DNA of 64,000 nucleotides. It comes from Wenyingzhuangia marina. GTDB lineage: Bacteria > Bacteroidota > Bacteroidia > Flavobacteriales > Flavobacteriaceae. Shown here one piece after another: positions 45,848-54,382 of this stretch (within the stretch, counting starts at the first letter, position 1; every line of letters starts with the position of its first letter). The notes under the pieces were generated by a model. It saw only the letters and a list, made by a program, of their open reading frames with translations. It was not told the origin of the DNA and did not search any database. The stretch is from assembly GCF_900130035.1 (NCBI RefSeq), contig NZ_FQXQ01000006.1:106025-170024 (forward strand), read 5' to 3'. Made by a program: the position numbers and the translations under genes.

Positions 45848-46788
45848 GTAAATTAAGAATCGTATTTATGGGAACACCAGATTTTGCTGTGACCATTTTA
45901 GATAAAGTTTTACAAGAAAACTACAATGTAGTAGGAGTTATTACCGCTCCAGATAAACAAGCTGGTAGAGGTAGAAAAATTCAACAATCTGCCGTAAAGC
46001 AATACGCCGTAAAAAAAGGATTAACAGTTTTACAACCTACCAATTTAAAAGCACCAGAATTTCAAGCTGAATTAGAAGCTTTAAACCCTAATTTGCAAAT
46101 TGTAGTTGCGTTTAGAATGTTACCAAAATCAGTTTGGAGCTTACCAAAATACGGAACCTTTAATTTACATGCTTCTTTATTACCAGATTATAGAGGTGCT
46201 GCACCAATTAATTGGGCCATTATTAATGGAGAAACAGAAACAGGAACGTCTACTTTCTTTTTAGATGATAAAATTGATACCGGAGAAATTATTCTACAAA
46301 ACAAAACCGCTATTGGTGCAAACGAAACTGTAGGTAAATTACACGACAAGTTAATGCACTTAGGAAGCGATTTGGTAGTCGAAACTTTAGAATTGATTGA
46401 ACAAGGAGAGGTTAAAACACAAAAACAAGCTGCACACAGCGATAAATTGGCCTATAAAATACATACAGATACTTGTAAAATAGATTGGAATCAAACCAGT
46501 GATAAAATTCACAATCACATTAGAGGCTTAAATCCATATCCTGCAGCATGGACTACTTTGGTAAACGATGACCAGGAAATTAGTGTTAAAATTTACGGAT
46601 GTGAAATTATTGAAGAAACTCATCAATTAACCCCGGGAAGTATTATCACCGATAAAAAAACCATTAAAGTAGCTACATTAAATGGATTTATAAAAATCAA
46701 CCAATTAAAGCTAGCTGGTAAAAAACTAATGGATACTGTTAGCCTACTAAATGGATATACTTTTACTGAAAACGCAAATATGCAGTAA
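45844..46788 (+). CDS. fmt: Methionyl-tRNA formyltransferase
   Basis: A 314-aa enzyme that formylates initiator Met-tRNA with 10-formyl-THF. The N-terminus RIVFMGTPDFAV is diagnostic. The catalytic region NLHASLLPDYRGAAPINWAI holds the conserved Asn, His and Asp of the formyltransferase fold. The C-terminal OB-like domain begins near GLNPYPAAWT. It overlaps recQ by 4 bp (ATGA), so translational coupling is likely. Length is normal. Confidence 0.95.
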   Translation: MSKLRIVFMGTPDFAVTILDKVLQENYNVVGVITAPDKQAGRGRKIQQSAVKQYAVKKGLTVLQPTNLKAPEFQAELEALNPNLQIVVAFRMLPKSVWSLPKYGTFNLHASLLPDYRGAAPINWAIINGETETGTSTFFLDDKIDTGEIILQNKTAIGANETVGKLHDKLMHLGSDLVVETLELIEQGEVKTQKQAAHSDKLAYKIHTDTCKIDWNQTSDKIHNHIRGLNPYPAAWTTLVNDDQEISVKIYGCEIIEETHQLTPGSIITDKKTIKVATLNGFIKINQLKLAGKKLMDTVSLLNGYTFTENANMQ

Positions 46789-46883
46789 ATACTAACACAG
46801 TACATAAAACAATAATTTTAAACCATCTTTATCAACAAAAACAAAAAGTTATTAACAATTCAATGTTTTTAAGGGCTGAACAC

Positions 46884-46913
46884 TTGCACAAGCTATAATT
46901 CCTTATATATTTG
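46884..46913 (+). promoter_or_regulatory. Promoter of the HU gene
   Basis: TTG (46884-46886), 19-nt spacer and -7 box TATATTTG (46906-46913). This is the best consensus promoter in the window and predicts a 5' leader of about 38 nt. Confidence 0.8.
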
Positions 46914-46955
46914 TTTATGTATAAACTTATTTAATTTAAAATAAAATATTCAGTT

Positions 46956-47228
46956 ATGAACAAATCAGATTTAATCGATGCAATTGCAACAGATGCAGGA
47001 ATTTCTAAAACAGCAGCTAAAGCAGCTTTAGAATCAGTAACTAATAATGTAACTTCTACTTTAAAAGATGGAGGAAAAGTTTCATTAATTGGATGGGGAA
47101 CTTGGTCAGTATCTAAAAGACCTGCTAGAGATGGTAGAAACCCTCAAACTGGAGCTACTATTAAAATTGCAGAGAAAAACGTTGTTAAGTTTAAGCCAGG
47201 TGCTGGATTATCAGACGCTGTAAACTAA
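46956..47228 (+). CDS. HU family DNA-binding protein
   Basis: A 90-aa nucleoid protein that bends DNA non-specifically and compacts the chromosome. The start MNKSDLIDAIA and the arm region ARDGRNPQTGATIKI, with its Pro-flanked beta-ribbon tip, match HU exactly; KFKPGAGLSDAV closes the protein. Length is standard. It is monocistronic with a strong promoter and terminator, as expected for an abundant protein. Several HU paralogues may exist; only this one is visible here. Confidence 0.95.
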   Translation: MNKSDLIDAIATDAGISKTAAKAALESVTNNVTSTLKDGGKVSLIGWGTWSVSKRPARDGRNPQTGATIKIAEKNVVKFKPGAGLSDAVN

Positions 47229-47246
47229 TAACAAATTATAGTATTT

Positions 47247-47277
47247 AAAACTCCTTTGAAAAAAGGAGTTTTTTTTA
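47247..47277 (+). terminator. Terminator of the HU gene
   Basis: AAAACTCCTT, loop TGAAAA, AAGGAGTTTT, then a T run. Confidence 0.85.
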
Positions 47278-47315
47278 TGCTTTTTTTTTCTTAAGTTTAT
47301 TAAAAAGCTATAGTT

Positions 47316-47873
47316 ATGCCTTTCTTAAAACCCTCAAAAGGAAGATTACTAATTGCTGAGCCTTCCATCTTAGGAGACTTATCATTTAATCGTTCCATTA
47401 TTTTGCTTACAGAGCACACCAAGTCCAGCTCTATAGGGTTTATTATGAATAAACCTTTGGGGTATAGCTTAAATGATTTGATTCCAGAAATTAAATGTGA
47501 TTTTAAAGTTTATCAAGGTGGTCCTGTTGAACAAGACAATTTATATTTTATCCATAAAATTCCTAACCTACTAACCAATAGTATAAAAGTGACTGATGGT
47601 ATTTATTGGGGAGGAGATTTTAATGAGTTATCGAGGTTACTGAACGAAGGTTTAGTAAACAATGAAGACATTAGATTTTTCCTTGGTTACTCTGGATGGG
47701 GACAAGGTCAATTAAATTATGAATGGGAAAGAGACTCTTGGTTAGTAAGAGAAAACGATTACCAAAATATATTTAGCACCCACAATAGAAATTTGTGGAA
47801 AGAAAATTTAATGGAACTTGGCGGAAAATATCAAATATGGGCAAATGCACCAATAGATCCTAACCTAAATTAA
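47316..47873 (+). CDS. YqgE/AlgH family protein
   Basis: A 185-aa protein of the YqgE/AlgH family (DUF179). The N-terminus PSKGRLLIAEPSILGD, FNRSIILLTEH, GFIMNKPLG and VYQGGPVEQDNLYFIH match the family closely. AlgH has been linked to alginate gene regulation in Pseudomonas, but the molecular role is not established. Its stop overlaps by 14 bp the stop of the convergent aminotransferase gene. Confidence 0.9.
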   Translation: MPFLKPSKGRLLIAEPSILGDLSFNRSIILLTEHTKSSSIGFIMNKPLGYSLNDLIPEIKCDFKVYQGGPVEQDNLYFIHKIPNLLTNSIKVTDGIYWGGDFNELSRLLNEGLVNNEDIRFFLGYSGWGQGQLNYEWERDSWLVRENDYQNIFSTHNRNLWKENLMELGGKYQIWANAPIDPNLN

Positions 47874-48678
47874 CCATCAACTTTGTAATTTCTGCTACTA
47901 TTTTTGTCTCAAAAGTCTTTTTTCTGTACTTGGTGATGGGCTGAATTCCAACAATTACGTTCGTTAAAAATACTTCATCTGCTTTTTGAATAGCAAATGG
48001 AGAAATAGAAGCTTCTTCAATTTCAAAATCTGAGTTTTTTTCTAAAACATCAATAATGTTTTTTCTCATCACTCCTTTTACACAACCATCAGACAATGGT
48101 GGCGTAGTGATTATATTTCCTTTTACCAAAAAGATATTCCCATTGGTAAATTCGACCACGTTTTTATTAGTATTCAACAACACACAGTTATCAAACTCAT
48201 TTTCTTGCGCATAAATCCCTGCTAAAACATTGGTAATTTTATTGTTGGTTTTAACTGTAGAAAGTAAATTAGGATTAATCATAAAATCTTTATACAAATC
48301 AACCACATATTCATTTTTTACAACAACATCAACTTTTTTAGCTTCTACCACATAAGAAATTTGATGGTTTACTGGAGCATACAATCCTTCTGCATCTCTA
48401 TAAACAGTAAATTTTACTCTATTTTCTCTACCAGTGTTGGCATTAATGGTTTTTAAAATTTCTGCTTCAAAAAACTCTAACGTAAAATCTAACGGAATTT
48501 GCATACGTAGCATTCGCATAGAAGCCATTAATCTAAAATAATGGTCTTCACAGAACACCACTGTTTCATTTTCTATTTTAATGGTTTCAAACAAAGCATC
48601 ACCATATTTAAATGCTCTGTTATTAAAATTGATTTGATTGTTGTTTTCTGAAACAATATTCCCATTAAAATTAATCAT
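47860..48678 (-). CDS. Class IV aminotransferase (aminodeoxychorismate lyase/D-amino acid type)
   Basis: A 272-aa fold-type IV PLP enzyme related to PabC and D-amino-acid or branched-chain aminotransferases. The segments NFNNRAFKYGDALFETI and NKITNVLAGIYAQENEFDNC (PLP Lys region) match family IV, and C-terminal EVFLTNVIVGIQPITKY closes the active site. PabC (4-aminobenzoate, folate) is most likely by size, but substrate is not decided. The own -7 box is at 48699-48706. Confidence 0.8.
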   Translation of the reverse strand: MINFNGNIVSENNNQINFNNRAFKYGDALFETIKIENETVVFCEDHYFRLMASMRMLRMQIPLDFTLEFFEAEILKTINANTGRENRVKFTVYRDAEGLYAPVNHQISYVVEAKKVDVVVKNEYVVDLYKDFMINPNLLSTVKTNNKITNVLAGIYAQENEFDNCVLLNTNKNVVEFTNGNIFLVKGNIITTPPLSDGCVKGVMRKNIIDVLEKNSDFEIEEASISPFAIQKADEVFLTNVIVGIQPITKYRKKTFETKIVAEITKLMVNLG

Positions 48679-48698
48679 GCTACTATTCTATTTTTTGG

Positions 48699-48706
48699 CA
48701 AATTTA
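48699..48706 (-). promoter_or_regulatory. -7 box of the class IV aminotransferase gene
   Basis: TAAATTTG on the minus strand, 20 nt before the ATG. Confidence 0.5.
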
Positions 48707-48712
48707 CATAAA

Positions 48713-48743
48713 AAAAAGCCTTGATGTTCATCAAAGCTTTTAT
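48713..48743 (-). terminator. Terminator of the START-like gene
   Basis: On the minus strand AAAAGC-TTTGATG, 2-4 nt loop, CATCAA-GGCTTTT with one internal mismatch, then eight T. Confidence 0.75.
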
Positions 48744-48762
48744 ACAATTGGTGCTAGTTTAA

Positions 48763-49155
48763 TTATGCTCCAATAATGTGTTTTAGTTCAGCAATTTGAT
48801 TTTCCCACAACATTTTAGCTTCTTCCATTTCATCTTCTTCCGCAAAATCTGTGATAATTAAAGAAACGTCTTTAGTTAACGCATCTACTTGAATTTTAAA
48901 TTCAAAATAAGCATTATCATCTTCATCTTCTACCCAATGAAACTTTGCTCTATCATCAGTTTTTGATGCTAATAATTTTGCTTGTTCTTCTGCCCCATCC
49001 CAAATAAAGGTAAACATCTCACCTCTAGAATTTACATTGTCTGCAAACCATTCTCCTAAACCTGAAGGAGTTGCAAAATACTGATACAACATTGATGGTG
49101 ATGCGTGTATAGGGAATTCTATCTGAAACTTTTCTTTAACCATGATCGTACTCAT
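48763..49155 (-). CDS. START-like/SRPBCC (AHSA1-type) domain protein
   Basis: A 130-aa protein of the SRPBCC superfamily; members bind small hydrophobic ligands or act as co-chaperones. FQIEFPIHASPSMLYQYFATPSGLGEWFADNV at the N-terminus is a well-preserved Bacteroidota START-like signature (quoted here in parts: PSMLYQYF, LGEWFADNV). The frame starts at 49173, but the -7-like box TACTTTG lies over that codon, so I chose the ATG at 49155; 49143 is also possible. It is single-gene with its own terminator. Confidence 0.82.
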   Translation of the reverse strand: MSTIMVKEKFQIEFPIHASPSMLYQYFATPSGLGEWFADNVNSRGEMFTFIWDGAEEQAKLLASKTDDRAKFHWVEDEDDNAYFEFKIQVDALTKDVSLIITDFAEEDEMEEAKMLWENQIAELKHIIGA

Positions 49156-49217
49156 TTTTTTGATGGTTGGCAAAGTAATATTTTTTTACTTATTAAAAAA
49201 AGAATGTGGTTTTAAAG

Positions 49218-49904
49218 TTATTTCTTTTTTTCAATGTGAATTTCTCTAACAGGCAAGGGTTTGTTTGCGCTTGGTAAAACAGATGGATATCTTTCTAGTT
49301 GACCATATAAAAATGCTTGTTGTAAGATATTTTCAATCATATAATCTTCCATCACATTTTCTGGATGATATTCTAAATCTAAATCAATCTTAAAAAAACT
49401 TGCAGAAAACCTATACCAAAAGGCTCTAAATTTTCCTCGTTTATCTTTTATGTGTTCATTAACGGTTTCTCCAGTAAGTCTATGTATTAACTTAATTAAA
49501 ATTCTTCCTTCTGTTTTAGTTAACTTTTTTACATCCTCGGAAAATTGTGCTTCAAAAATCTCTTGTTTTTCTTTAATGTATCTTTTTCTTTTCCTTGAAG
49601 AATCTATCTTTTCAATAGTTGCATTTAAACTATCTAATTTTTCTTTTGCTAAAACAGCATATGGATACGCTTTGTAAGTTTTTTTTCTAAACCAAGCATA
49701 GTAACGCATATCATAATGGTTTGTAAATTTCGGTTTAGGAAATAATACAACCGTATCTAATTGTATTTCTTTATTAGGATCAGTAATAACATATCCATCT
49801 TCATATTGTTCCTCTAAGCTAGTCCCCTCTTTTTTCTGAGCTAGGGTCACTAAAGAAATCAACATAAAAACTAAAGAAACTGATATTTGTAATTTTAATT
49901 TCAT
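49218..49904 (-). CDS. DUF4294 domain-containing exported protein
   Basis: A 228-aa protein with a signal peptide (about 1-22, MKLKLQISVSLVFMLISLV). The mature part begins YVITDPNKEIQLDTVVLFPKP-like sequence and a long DUF4294 domain (YDMRYYAWFRKKTYKAYPYA, ILIKLIHRLTGET). The protein is restricted to Bacteroidota as far as I know; no function is established. The ATG at 49904 is used: the longer frame begins with an unrelated hydrophobic stretch covering the -7 box at 49911-49918. Confidence 0.85.
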   Translation of the reverse strand: MKLKLQISVSLVFMLISLVTLAQKKEGTSLEEQYEDGYVITDPNKEIQLDTVVLFPKPKFTNHYDMRYYAWFRKKTYKAYPYAVLAKEKLDSLNATIEKIDSSRKRKRYIKEKQEIFEAQFSEDVKKLTKTEGRILIKLIHRLTGETVNEHIKDKRGKFRAFWYRFSASFFKIDLDLEYHPENVMEDYMIENILQQAFLYGQLERYPSVLPSANKPLPVREIHIEKKK

Positions 49905-49910
49905 CAATAT

Positions 49911-49918
49911 CAAAAATA
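49911..49918 (-). promoter_or_regulatory. -7 box of the DUF4294 gene
   Basis: TATTTTTG on the minus strand ends 6 nt before the ATG, implying a leaderless or nearly leaderless transcript. Confidence 0.45.
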
Positions 49919-49976
49919 CATAATTAACCTGCTTAAAAACAAGAATCAACATACATATTATCTAAAATCAAAATAG

Positions 49977-49984
49977 TATTTTTG
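49977..49984 (+). promoter_or_regulatory. -7 box of the M42 peptidase gene
   Basis: TATTTTTG, 19 nt before the ATG at 50004. Confidence 0.5.
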
Positions 49985-50003
49985 GTTACTTAAAAATCGA
50001 TAC

Positions 50004-51116
50004 ATGATGAGTGAACAGACCATTTTAAACAAAAAGTCATTAAACTTTTTAGAAGAATATTTAAACAATGCTGCTCCAACGGGTTACGAAAGTAATGGGC
50101 AAAAAATTTGGATGGATTATTTAAAACCTTATGTTGATGAATTTATTACAGATGCATATGGTTCTGCTGTAGGAGTTATTAATCCTAAGGCTGAATATAA
50201 AGTTGTAATTGAAGGTCATGCTGATGAAATTTCTTGGTATGTAAATTATATTACTGACAATGGATTGATTCATGTAATCAGAAATGGTGGTAGTGACCAT
50301 ATTATTGCTCCATCAAAAAAGGTGAACATCCATACTAAAAAAGGAATTGTAAAAGGTGTTTTTGGTTGGCCTGCAATTCACACAAGGCTAAAAGGAAAAG
50401 AAGAAGATACTCCAAAAATTGAAAACATTACTATTGATGTTGGTTGCGATACCAAAGAAGAAGTTTTGGCTTTAGGCGTTCATGTTGGTTGTGTGATTAC
50501 ATATCCTGATACATTTGAAATTTTAAACGGAAATAAATTTGTTTGTAGAGCCTTAGACAACCGTATGGGAGGTTTTATGATTGCAGAAGTAGCTCGTTTA
50601 ATTAAAGAAAACAATATTGATTTACCTTTTGGTTTATATGTAACAAACTCTGTACAAGAAGAAATTGGTTTACGTGGAGCTGAAATGATTACCCAAACCA
50701 TTAAACCAAATGTAGCTATTATAACCGATGTTTGCCACGATACTACCACTCCTATGATTGATAAAAAATCCGAAGGAGATAGTAAAATTGGTGCAGGACC
50801 AGTAATTTCTTACGCTCCTGCTATTCAACACAATGTTAGAGAATTAATTATTGAAACTGCAGAGAAAAACGACATTCCATTCCAACGTCACGCATCATCA
50901 AGAGCAACAGGAACTGATACAGACGCTTTTGCCTACAGCAACGGAGGTGTCCCTTCTGCTTTAATTTCTTTACCGTTAAGATATATGCACACCACTGTAG
51001 AAATGGTTCATAGAAGTGATGTAGAAAACGTTATTAAATTAATATTTGAAAGTGTTAAACAAATTAAAGAAGGAGAAAACTTTAATTATTTTAAAGAAAA
51101 AAGTTACAGTCTATAA
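50004..51116 (+). CDS. M42 family metallopeptidase (glutamyl aminopeptidase-like)
   Basis: A 370-aa cobalt- or zinc-dependent aminopeptidase of the M42 (FrvX/PepA-like) family, which forms large tetrahedral oligomers. Ligand motifs: IEGHADEISW (about 70-78), ALDNRMGGF (bridging Asp), VQEEIGLRGA (catalytic Glu pair) and HASSRATGTDTDAF. The C-terminal RYMHTTVEMVHR supplies the last His. A second Met (50007) could also start. It ends with a strong terminator. Confidence 0.92.
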   Translation: MMSEQTILNKKSLNFLEEYLNNAAPTGYESNGQKIWMDYLKPYVDEFITDAYGSAVGVINPKAEYKVVIEGHADEISWYVNYITDNGLIHVIRNGGSDHIIAPSKKVNIHTKKGIVKGVFGWPAIHTRLKGKEEDTPKIENITIDVGCDTKEEVLALGVHVGCVITYPDTFEILNGNKFVCRALDNRMGGFMIAEVARLIKENNIDLPFGLYVTNSVQEEIGLRGAEMITQTIKPNVAIITDVCHDTTTPMIDKKSEGDSKIGAGPVISYAPAIQHNVRELIIETAEKNDIPFQRHASSRATGTDTDAFAYSNGGVPSALISLPLRYMHTTVEMVHRSDVENVIKLIFESVKQIKEGENFNYFKEKSYSL

Positions 51117-51135
51117 AAGACTTAAACTCCTACTT

Positions 51136-51170
51136 AAAAAAGGCTAGAAAATATTTTCTAGCCTTTTTTT
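51136..51170 (+). terminator. Terminator of the M42 peptidase gene
   Basis: A perfect 34-bp palindrome with GGCTAGAAAAT arms, flanked by A and T runs. Confidence 0.85.
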
Positions 51171-51346
51171 ATTTTCTATTATTCCAATTCCACATCTATC
51201 TGATTCAAAAACCTAAACAAGTGTAAAAAGAACACCAAAAAAACATTCGTAAACTGCTTAAAAACAGACAAAAACAAGTTACGAAATCGTTGTAGTAAAA
51301 TAAAAAAAAGTATGATATTTATTGCAGCTAATAAAACTTAAACTAC

Positions 51347-52354
51347 ATGTTACACCAACACAAAACCTTAGGGGAATTTATCAACGAAAATCAACATGCT
51401 TTTAAATACACCACAGGTGAATTGTCAAGCTTAATTAACTCCATTAGATTGGCTGCAAAAGTAGTAAACCACGAAGTAAACAAAGCTGGATTGGTTGATA
51501 TTACTGGAGCTGCTGGAGACGTAAATGTTCAAGGGGAGGCACAACAAAAGTTAGATGTTTATGCCAATGACAGATTTATACAAACCATGATTAATAGAAA
51601 TATTGTTTGTGGAATTACAAGTGAAGAAGAAGATGATTTTATTGTGGTGAATAGTAAAGACAAAAATCATCAAAATAAGTATGTGGTTTTAATAGATCCC
51701 CTAGATGGTTCTTCTAATATTGATGTAAATGTATCTGTAGGAACTATTTTTTCTATTTATAGAAGAATTACACCTATTGGAACCCCTGTAACTAAGGAAG
51801 ATTTTTTACAAGAAGGAAAACATCAAGTTGCAGCAGGTTATATTATTTACGGAACCTCAACCATGTTGGTCTATTCTACCGGACATGGTGTGAATGGTTT
51901 TACCTTAAATCCCGCTATTGGTACTTTTTACTTATCTCATCCAAACATGGAATTTCCTGAAGATGGAAATATTTATTCTGTAAACGAAGGAAACTATTTA
52001 GAATTTCCAGAAGGAATAAAAAAATACATTAAATATTGTCAGCAAATTGAAGATGACAGACCTTATACTAGTAGATATATTGGATCTTTAGCATCGGACT
52101 TTCATAGAAATATGATTAAAGGAGGGATTTATATGTATCCAAAAAGCACCAAAAATCCTGAAGGTAAATTAAGATTGTTATACGAATGTAATCCAATGGC
52201 TTTTTTAGCTGAACAAGCCAATGGAAAAGCAAGTGATGGTTACAAAAGAATTTTAGATATTAAACCTACCCAATTACATCAAAGAGTTCCTTTTATTTGT
52301 GGAAGCAGAAACATGGTTGATAAGGCAGAGGAATTTATGAAACAATATTCTTAA
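51347..52354 (+). CDS. fbp: Class I fructose-1,6-bisphosphatase
   Basis: A 335-aa gluconeogenic enzyme that removes the 1-phosphate of fructose-1,6-bisphosphate. Metal-binding [10 protein letters not shown] and [15 protein letters not shown] are conserved. [19 protein letters not shown] and [17 protein letters not shown] are substrate and inhibitor-site segments. Length is standard. The 230-bp upstream spacer holds the M42 terminator and an AT-rich stretch with no clear consensus promoter (TATTTATTG only approximates). Confidence 0.94.
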   Translation: MLHQHKTLGEFINENQHAFKYTTGELSSLINSIRLAAKVVNHEVNKAGLVDITGAAGDVNVQGEAQQKLDVYANDRFIQTMINRNIVCGITSEEEDDFIVVNSKDKNHQNKYVVLIDPLDGSSNIDVNVSVGTIFSIYRRITPIGTPVTKEDFLQEGKHQVAAGYIIYGTSTMLVYSTGHGVNGFTLNPAIGTFYLSHPNMEFPEDGNIYSVNEGNYLEFPEGIKKYIKYCQQIEDDRPYTSRYIGSLASDFHRNMIKGGIYMYPKSTKNPEGKLRLLYECNPMAFLAEQANGKASDGYKRILDIKPTQLHQRVPFICGSRNMVDKAEEFMKQYS

Positions 52355-52368
52355 TCAACCAACACAAT

Positions 52369-52401
52369 AAAAAAGCCGAAGATTTCTCTTCGGCTTTTTT
52401 T
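52369..52401. terminator. Bidirectional terminator after fbp
   Basis: AAAAAGCCGAAGA, loop TTTC, TCTTCGGCTTTTT. It also serves the convergent CCA-type gene. Confidence 0.85.
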
Positions 52402-52415
52402 ATTTATCTTTTAAA

Positions 52416-53837
52416 TTAAGCTTTTAATCCTAACGCCTCACCTCTTTTTAACATTAAATCAAACGCTTCATCATAATCGTTAGCTATTTTTCCATCTAAA
52501 ATAGCCTCTTTGATATAATCTTTAATCTGACCTATTTCTCTACATGGCTTTAAGTTAAAAGTTTTCATGATGATTTCACCAGAAATTGGCGGCTCAAAAT
52601 TACGAACCTTATCACGTTCTTCAACTTCCTTAATTTTATCTCTTACCAATTTAAAGTTATTATGGTAACGTTTAAATTTATTTGGATTCTTAGTCGTAAT
52701 ATCTGCTTCGCACAAAGTCATTAAACTTTCAATATCATCACCTGCATCAAAAATTAATCTACGTACAGCAGAATCGGTTACTTCCGAAGCCAATACAATA
52801 GGTCTTGAGCTTAACAACACCATTTTTTGTACAAACTTCATTTTATTATTTAATGGTAATTTTAATCTCTTAAAAAGTTTAAACACCATTTTAGAACCTA
52901 CAAATTCGTGATTATGAAAGGTCCATCCTACTTTTTTAGAAAAACGTTTGGTAGGAGCTTTTCCAATATCATGTAACAAAGCTGCCCAACGTAACCAAAC
53001 ATCATCTGTATTTTCAGAAATATTATCAACAACTTCTAAAGTGTGATAAAAATTATCTTTATGCTTTTGTCCTTCTACCTCTTGTACTCCTTTTAAAGCC
53101 GTTAATTCGGGCAAAATTTGGTGTAACAGTCCGGTTTCTTCTAAATGTAAAAAACCTACAGATGGTATTGGGGCTTCTAACATTTTATTGATTTCTACCA
53201 TGACTCTTTCACGAGTAATGATTTCTAATCTTTCTGCATTTTTACTAATAGCTTCTAATGACTCCTTTTCAATCTCAAAATTTAATTGCGTTGCAAACCT
53301 AATAGCACGCATCATTCTTAAAGGATCATCAGAATAAGTAATATCTGGATCTAAAGGAGTACGAATTATTTTAGATTTTAAATCATCAATTCCTCCAAAA
53401 GGATCTAACAAATCACCCAAAGAATTTTCGTTTAAAGAAATTGCCAAAGCGTTGATGGTAAAATCTCTACGATTTTGATCATCTTGTAAAGTTCCCTCTT
53501 CAACCTCAGGGTTTCTGCTATCTTCTGTGTAAGATTCTTTTCTAGCCCCAACAAACTCAATTTCTATGTCTTGATAACGCAACATAGCCGTTCCATAGGT
53601 TTTAAAAACCTGAACTTTTGGTTTGTTTGGCAACAAATCTGCAACTTTTAAAGCCAAATCAATTCCACTACCTACAGCAACTACATCAATATCTTTTGCC
53701 GTTCCCCTTTCTAAAATAAAGTCACGTACAAAACCACCAATCACAAAAGCATCTACTTGTAATTCCTTTGCGGCTTGGGTAATATATTCAAAAACATTGT
53801 GTTGAATAGCTGTTTTATAGTTTTCTAGAATTTGCAT
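52416..53837 (-). CDS. CCA tRNA nucleotidyltransferase with HD domain
   Basis: A 473-aa class II nucleotidyltransferase. The N-terminal catalytic head has GGFVRDFIL and KDIDVVAVGSG (metal Asp pair). The neck and body (RAIRFATQLNFEIE) follow. A C-terminal HD domain (LLHDIGKAPTKRF) is common in Bacteroidota versions. It likely adds or repairs the tRNA 3' CCA; the tRNA in this window lacks an encoded CCA, consistent with need for it. A poly(A) polymerase role cannot be fully excluded. It overlaps tsaC by 1 bp. Confidence 0.9.
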   Translation of the reverse strand: MQILENYKTAIQHNVFEYITQAAKELQVDAFVIGGFVRDFILERGTAKDIDVVAVGSGIDLALKVADLLPNKPKVQVFKTYGTAMLRYQDIEIEFVGARKESYTEDSRNPEVEEGTLQDDQNRRDFTINALAISLNENSLGDLLDPFGGIDDLKSKIIRTPLDPDITYSDDPLRMMRAIRFATQLNFEIEKESLEAISKNAERLEIITRERVMVEINKMLEAPIPSVGFLHLEETGLLHQILPELTALKGVQEVEGQKHKDNFYHTLEVVDNISENTDDVWLRWAALLHDIGKAPTKRFSKKVGWTFHNHEFVGSKMVFKLFKRLKLPLNNKMKFVQKMVLLSSRPIVLASEVTDSAVRRLIFDAGDDIESLMTLCEADITTKNPNKFKRYHNNFKLVRDKIKEVEERDKVRNFEPPISGEIIMKTFNLKPCREIGQIKDYIKEAILDGKIANDYDEAFDLMLKRGEALGLKA

Positions 53838-54382
53838 TAAGCACGTATTACGGTTACCTGATTTTGATTTGTGACCTTAATAATCGTTGAGGATTTTTCA
53901 CAAATTTTATCGTGGTGCAAATCTACTACATAATCTACTTCATTCAAAATTGCTGGACTTATTTCAGAAAACTGTTTTGGAGTGGGTTCTCCGCTAATAT
54001 TTGCAGAGGTAGAAACAATAGGTTTCCCAAAATCAGCAATCATTTTTTTACAAAAATCATCAGAAGCAATTCTAATAGCAATGGTATTGTCTTTTCCTAT
54101 GGCATTTTTTGCAATTCCTATAGGATGATCATATACAATAGTTGTTGGATTTGTGGCTTTTTCTAATATTTCTAAAGCTTTATTAGGAACCTCAGCTACA
54201 TATTTTTTTAGCATTTCCAAAGAACTCACCAATATGACCAAACTTTTGGTTTCTTCTCTTTCTTTAATGGCATATATTTTTGCCACCGCTGCTTCAGAAG
54301 TAGCATCACAACCTATTCCCCAAACAGTGTCTGTAGGATAAAGAATTGTTTGTTTATTATTAAGTTTCTTCTCTGTTTCCAT
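53837..54382 (-). CDS. L-threonylcarbamoyladenylate synthase (TsaC/Sua5/YrdC)
   Basis: A 181-aa YrdC-domain enzyme that makes threonylcarbamoyl-AMP from threonine, bicarbonate and ATP for the t6A37 tRNA modification. YPTDTVWGIGCDA at the N-terminus and the KIYAIKEREETKSLVILV and STSANISGEPTP segments form the active site. It is the short form, without a Sua5 C-terminal domain. It overlaps the ABC exporter gene upstream and the CCA gene downstream by 1 bp each, so it lies within the large minus-strand operon. Confidence 0.92.
   Translation of the reverse strand: METEKKLNNKQTILYPTDTVWGIGCDATSEAAVAKIYAIKEREETKSLVILVSSLEMLKKYVAEVPNKALEILEKATNPTTIVYDHPIGIAKNAIGKDNTIAIRIASDDFCKKMIADFGKPIVSTSANISGEPTPKQFSEISPAILNEVDYVVDLHHDKICEKSSTIIKVTNQNQVTVIRA

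Noticed and set aside
51171..51346. Upstream region of fbp as a riboswitch
   Set aside because: AT-rich with no stable stems or known aptamer core that I can recognise.
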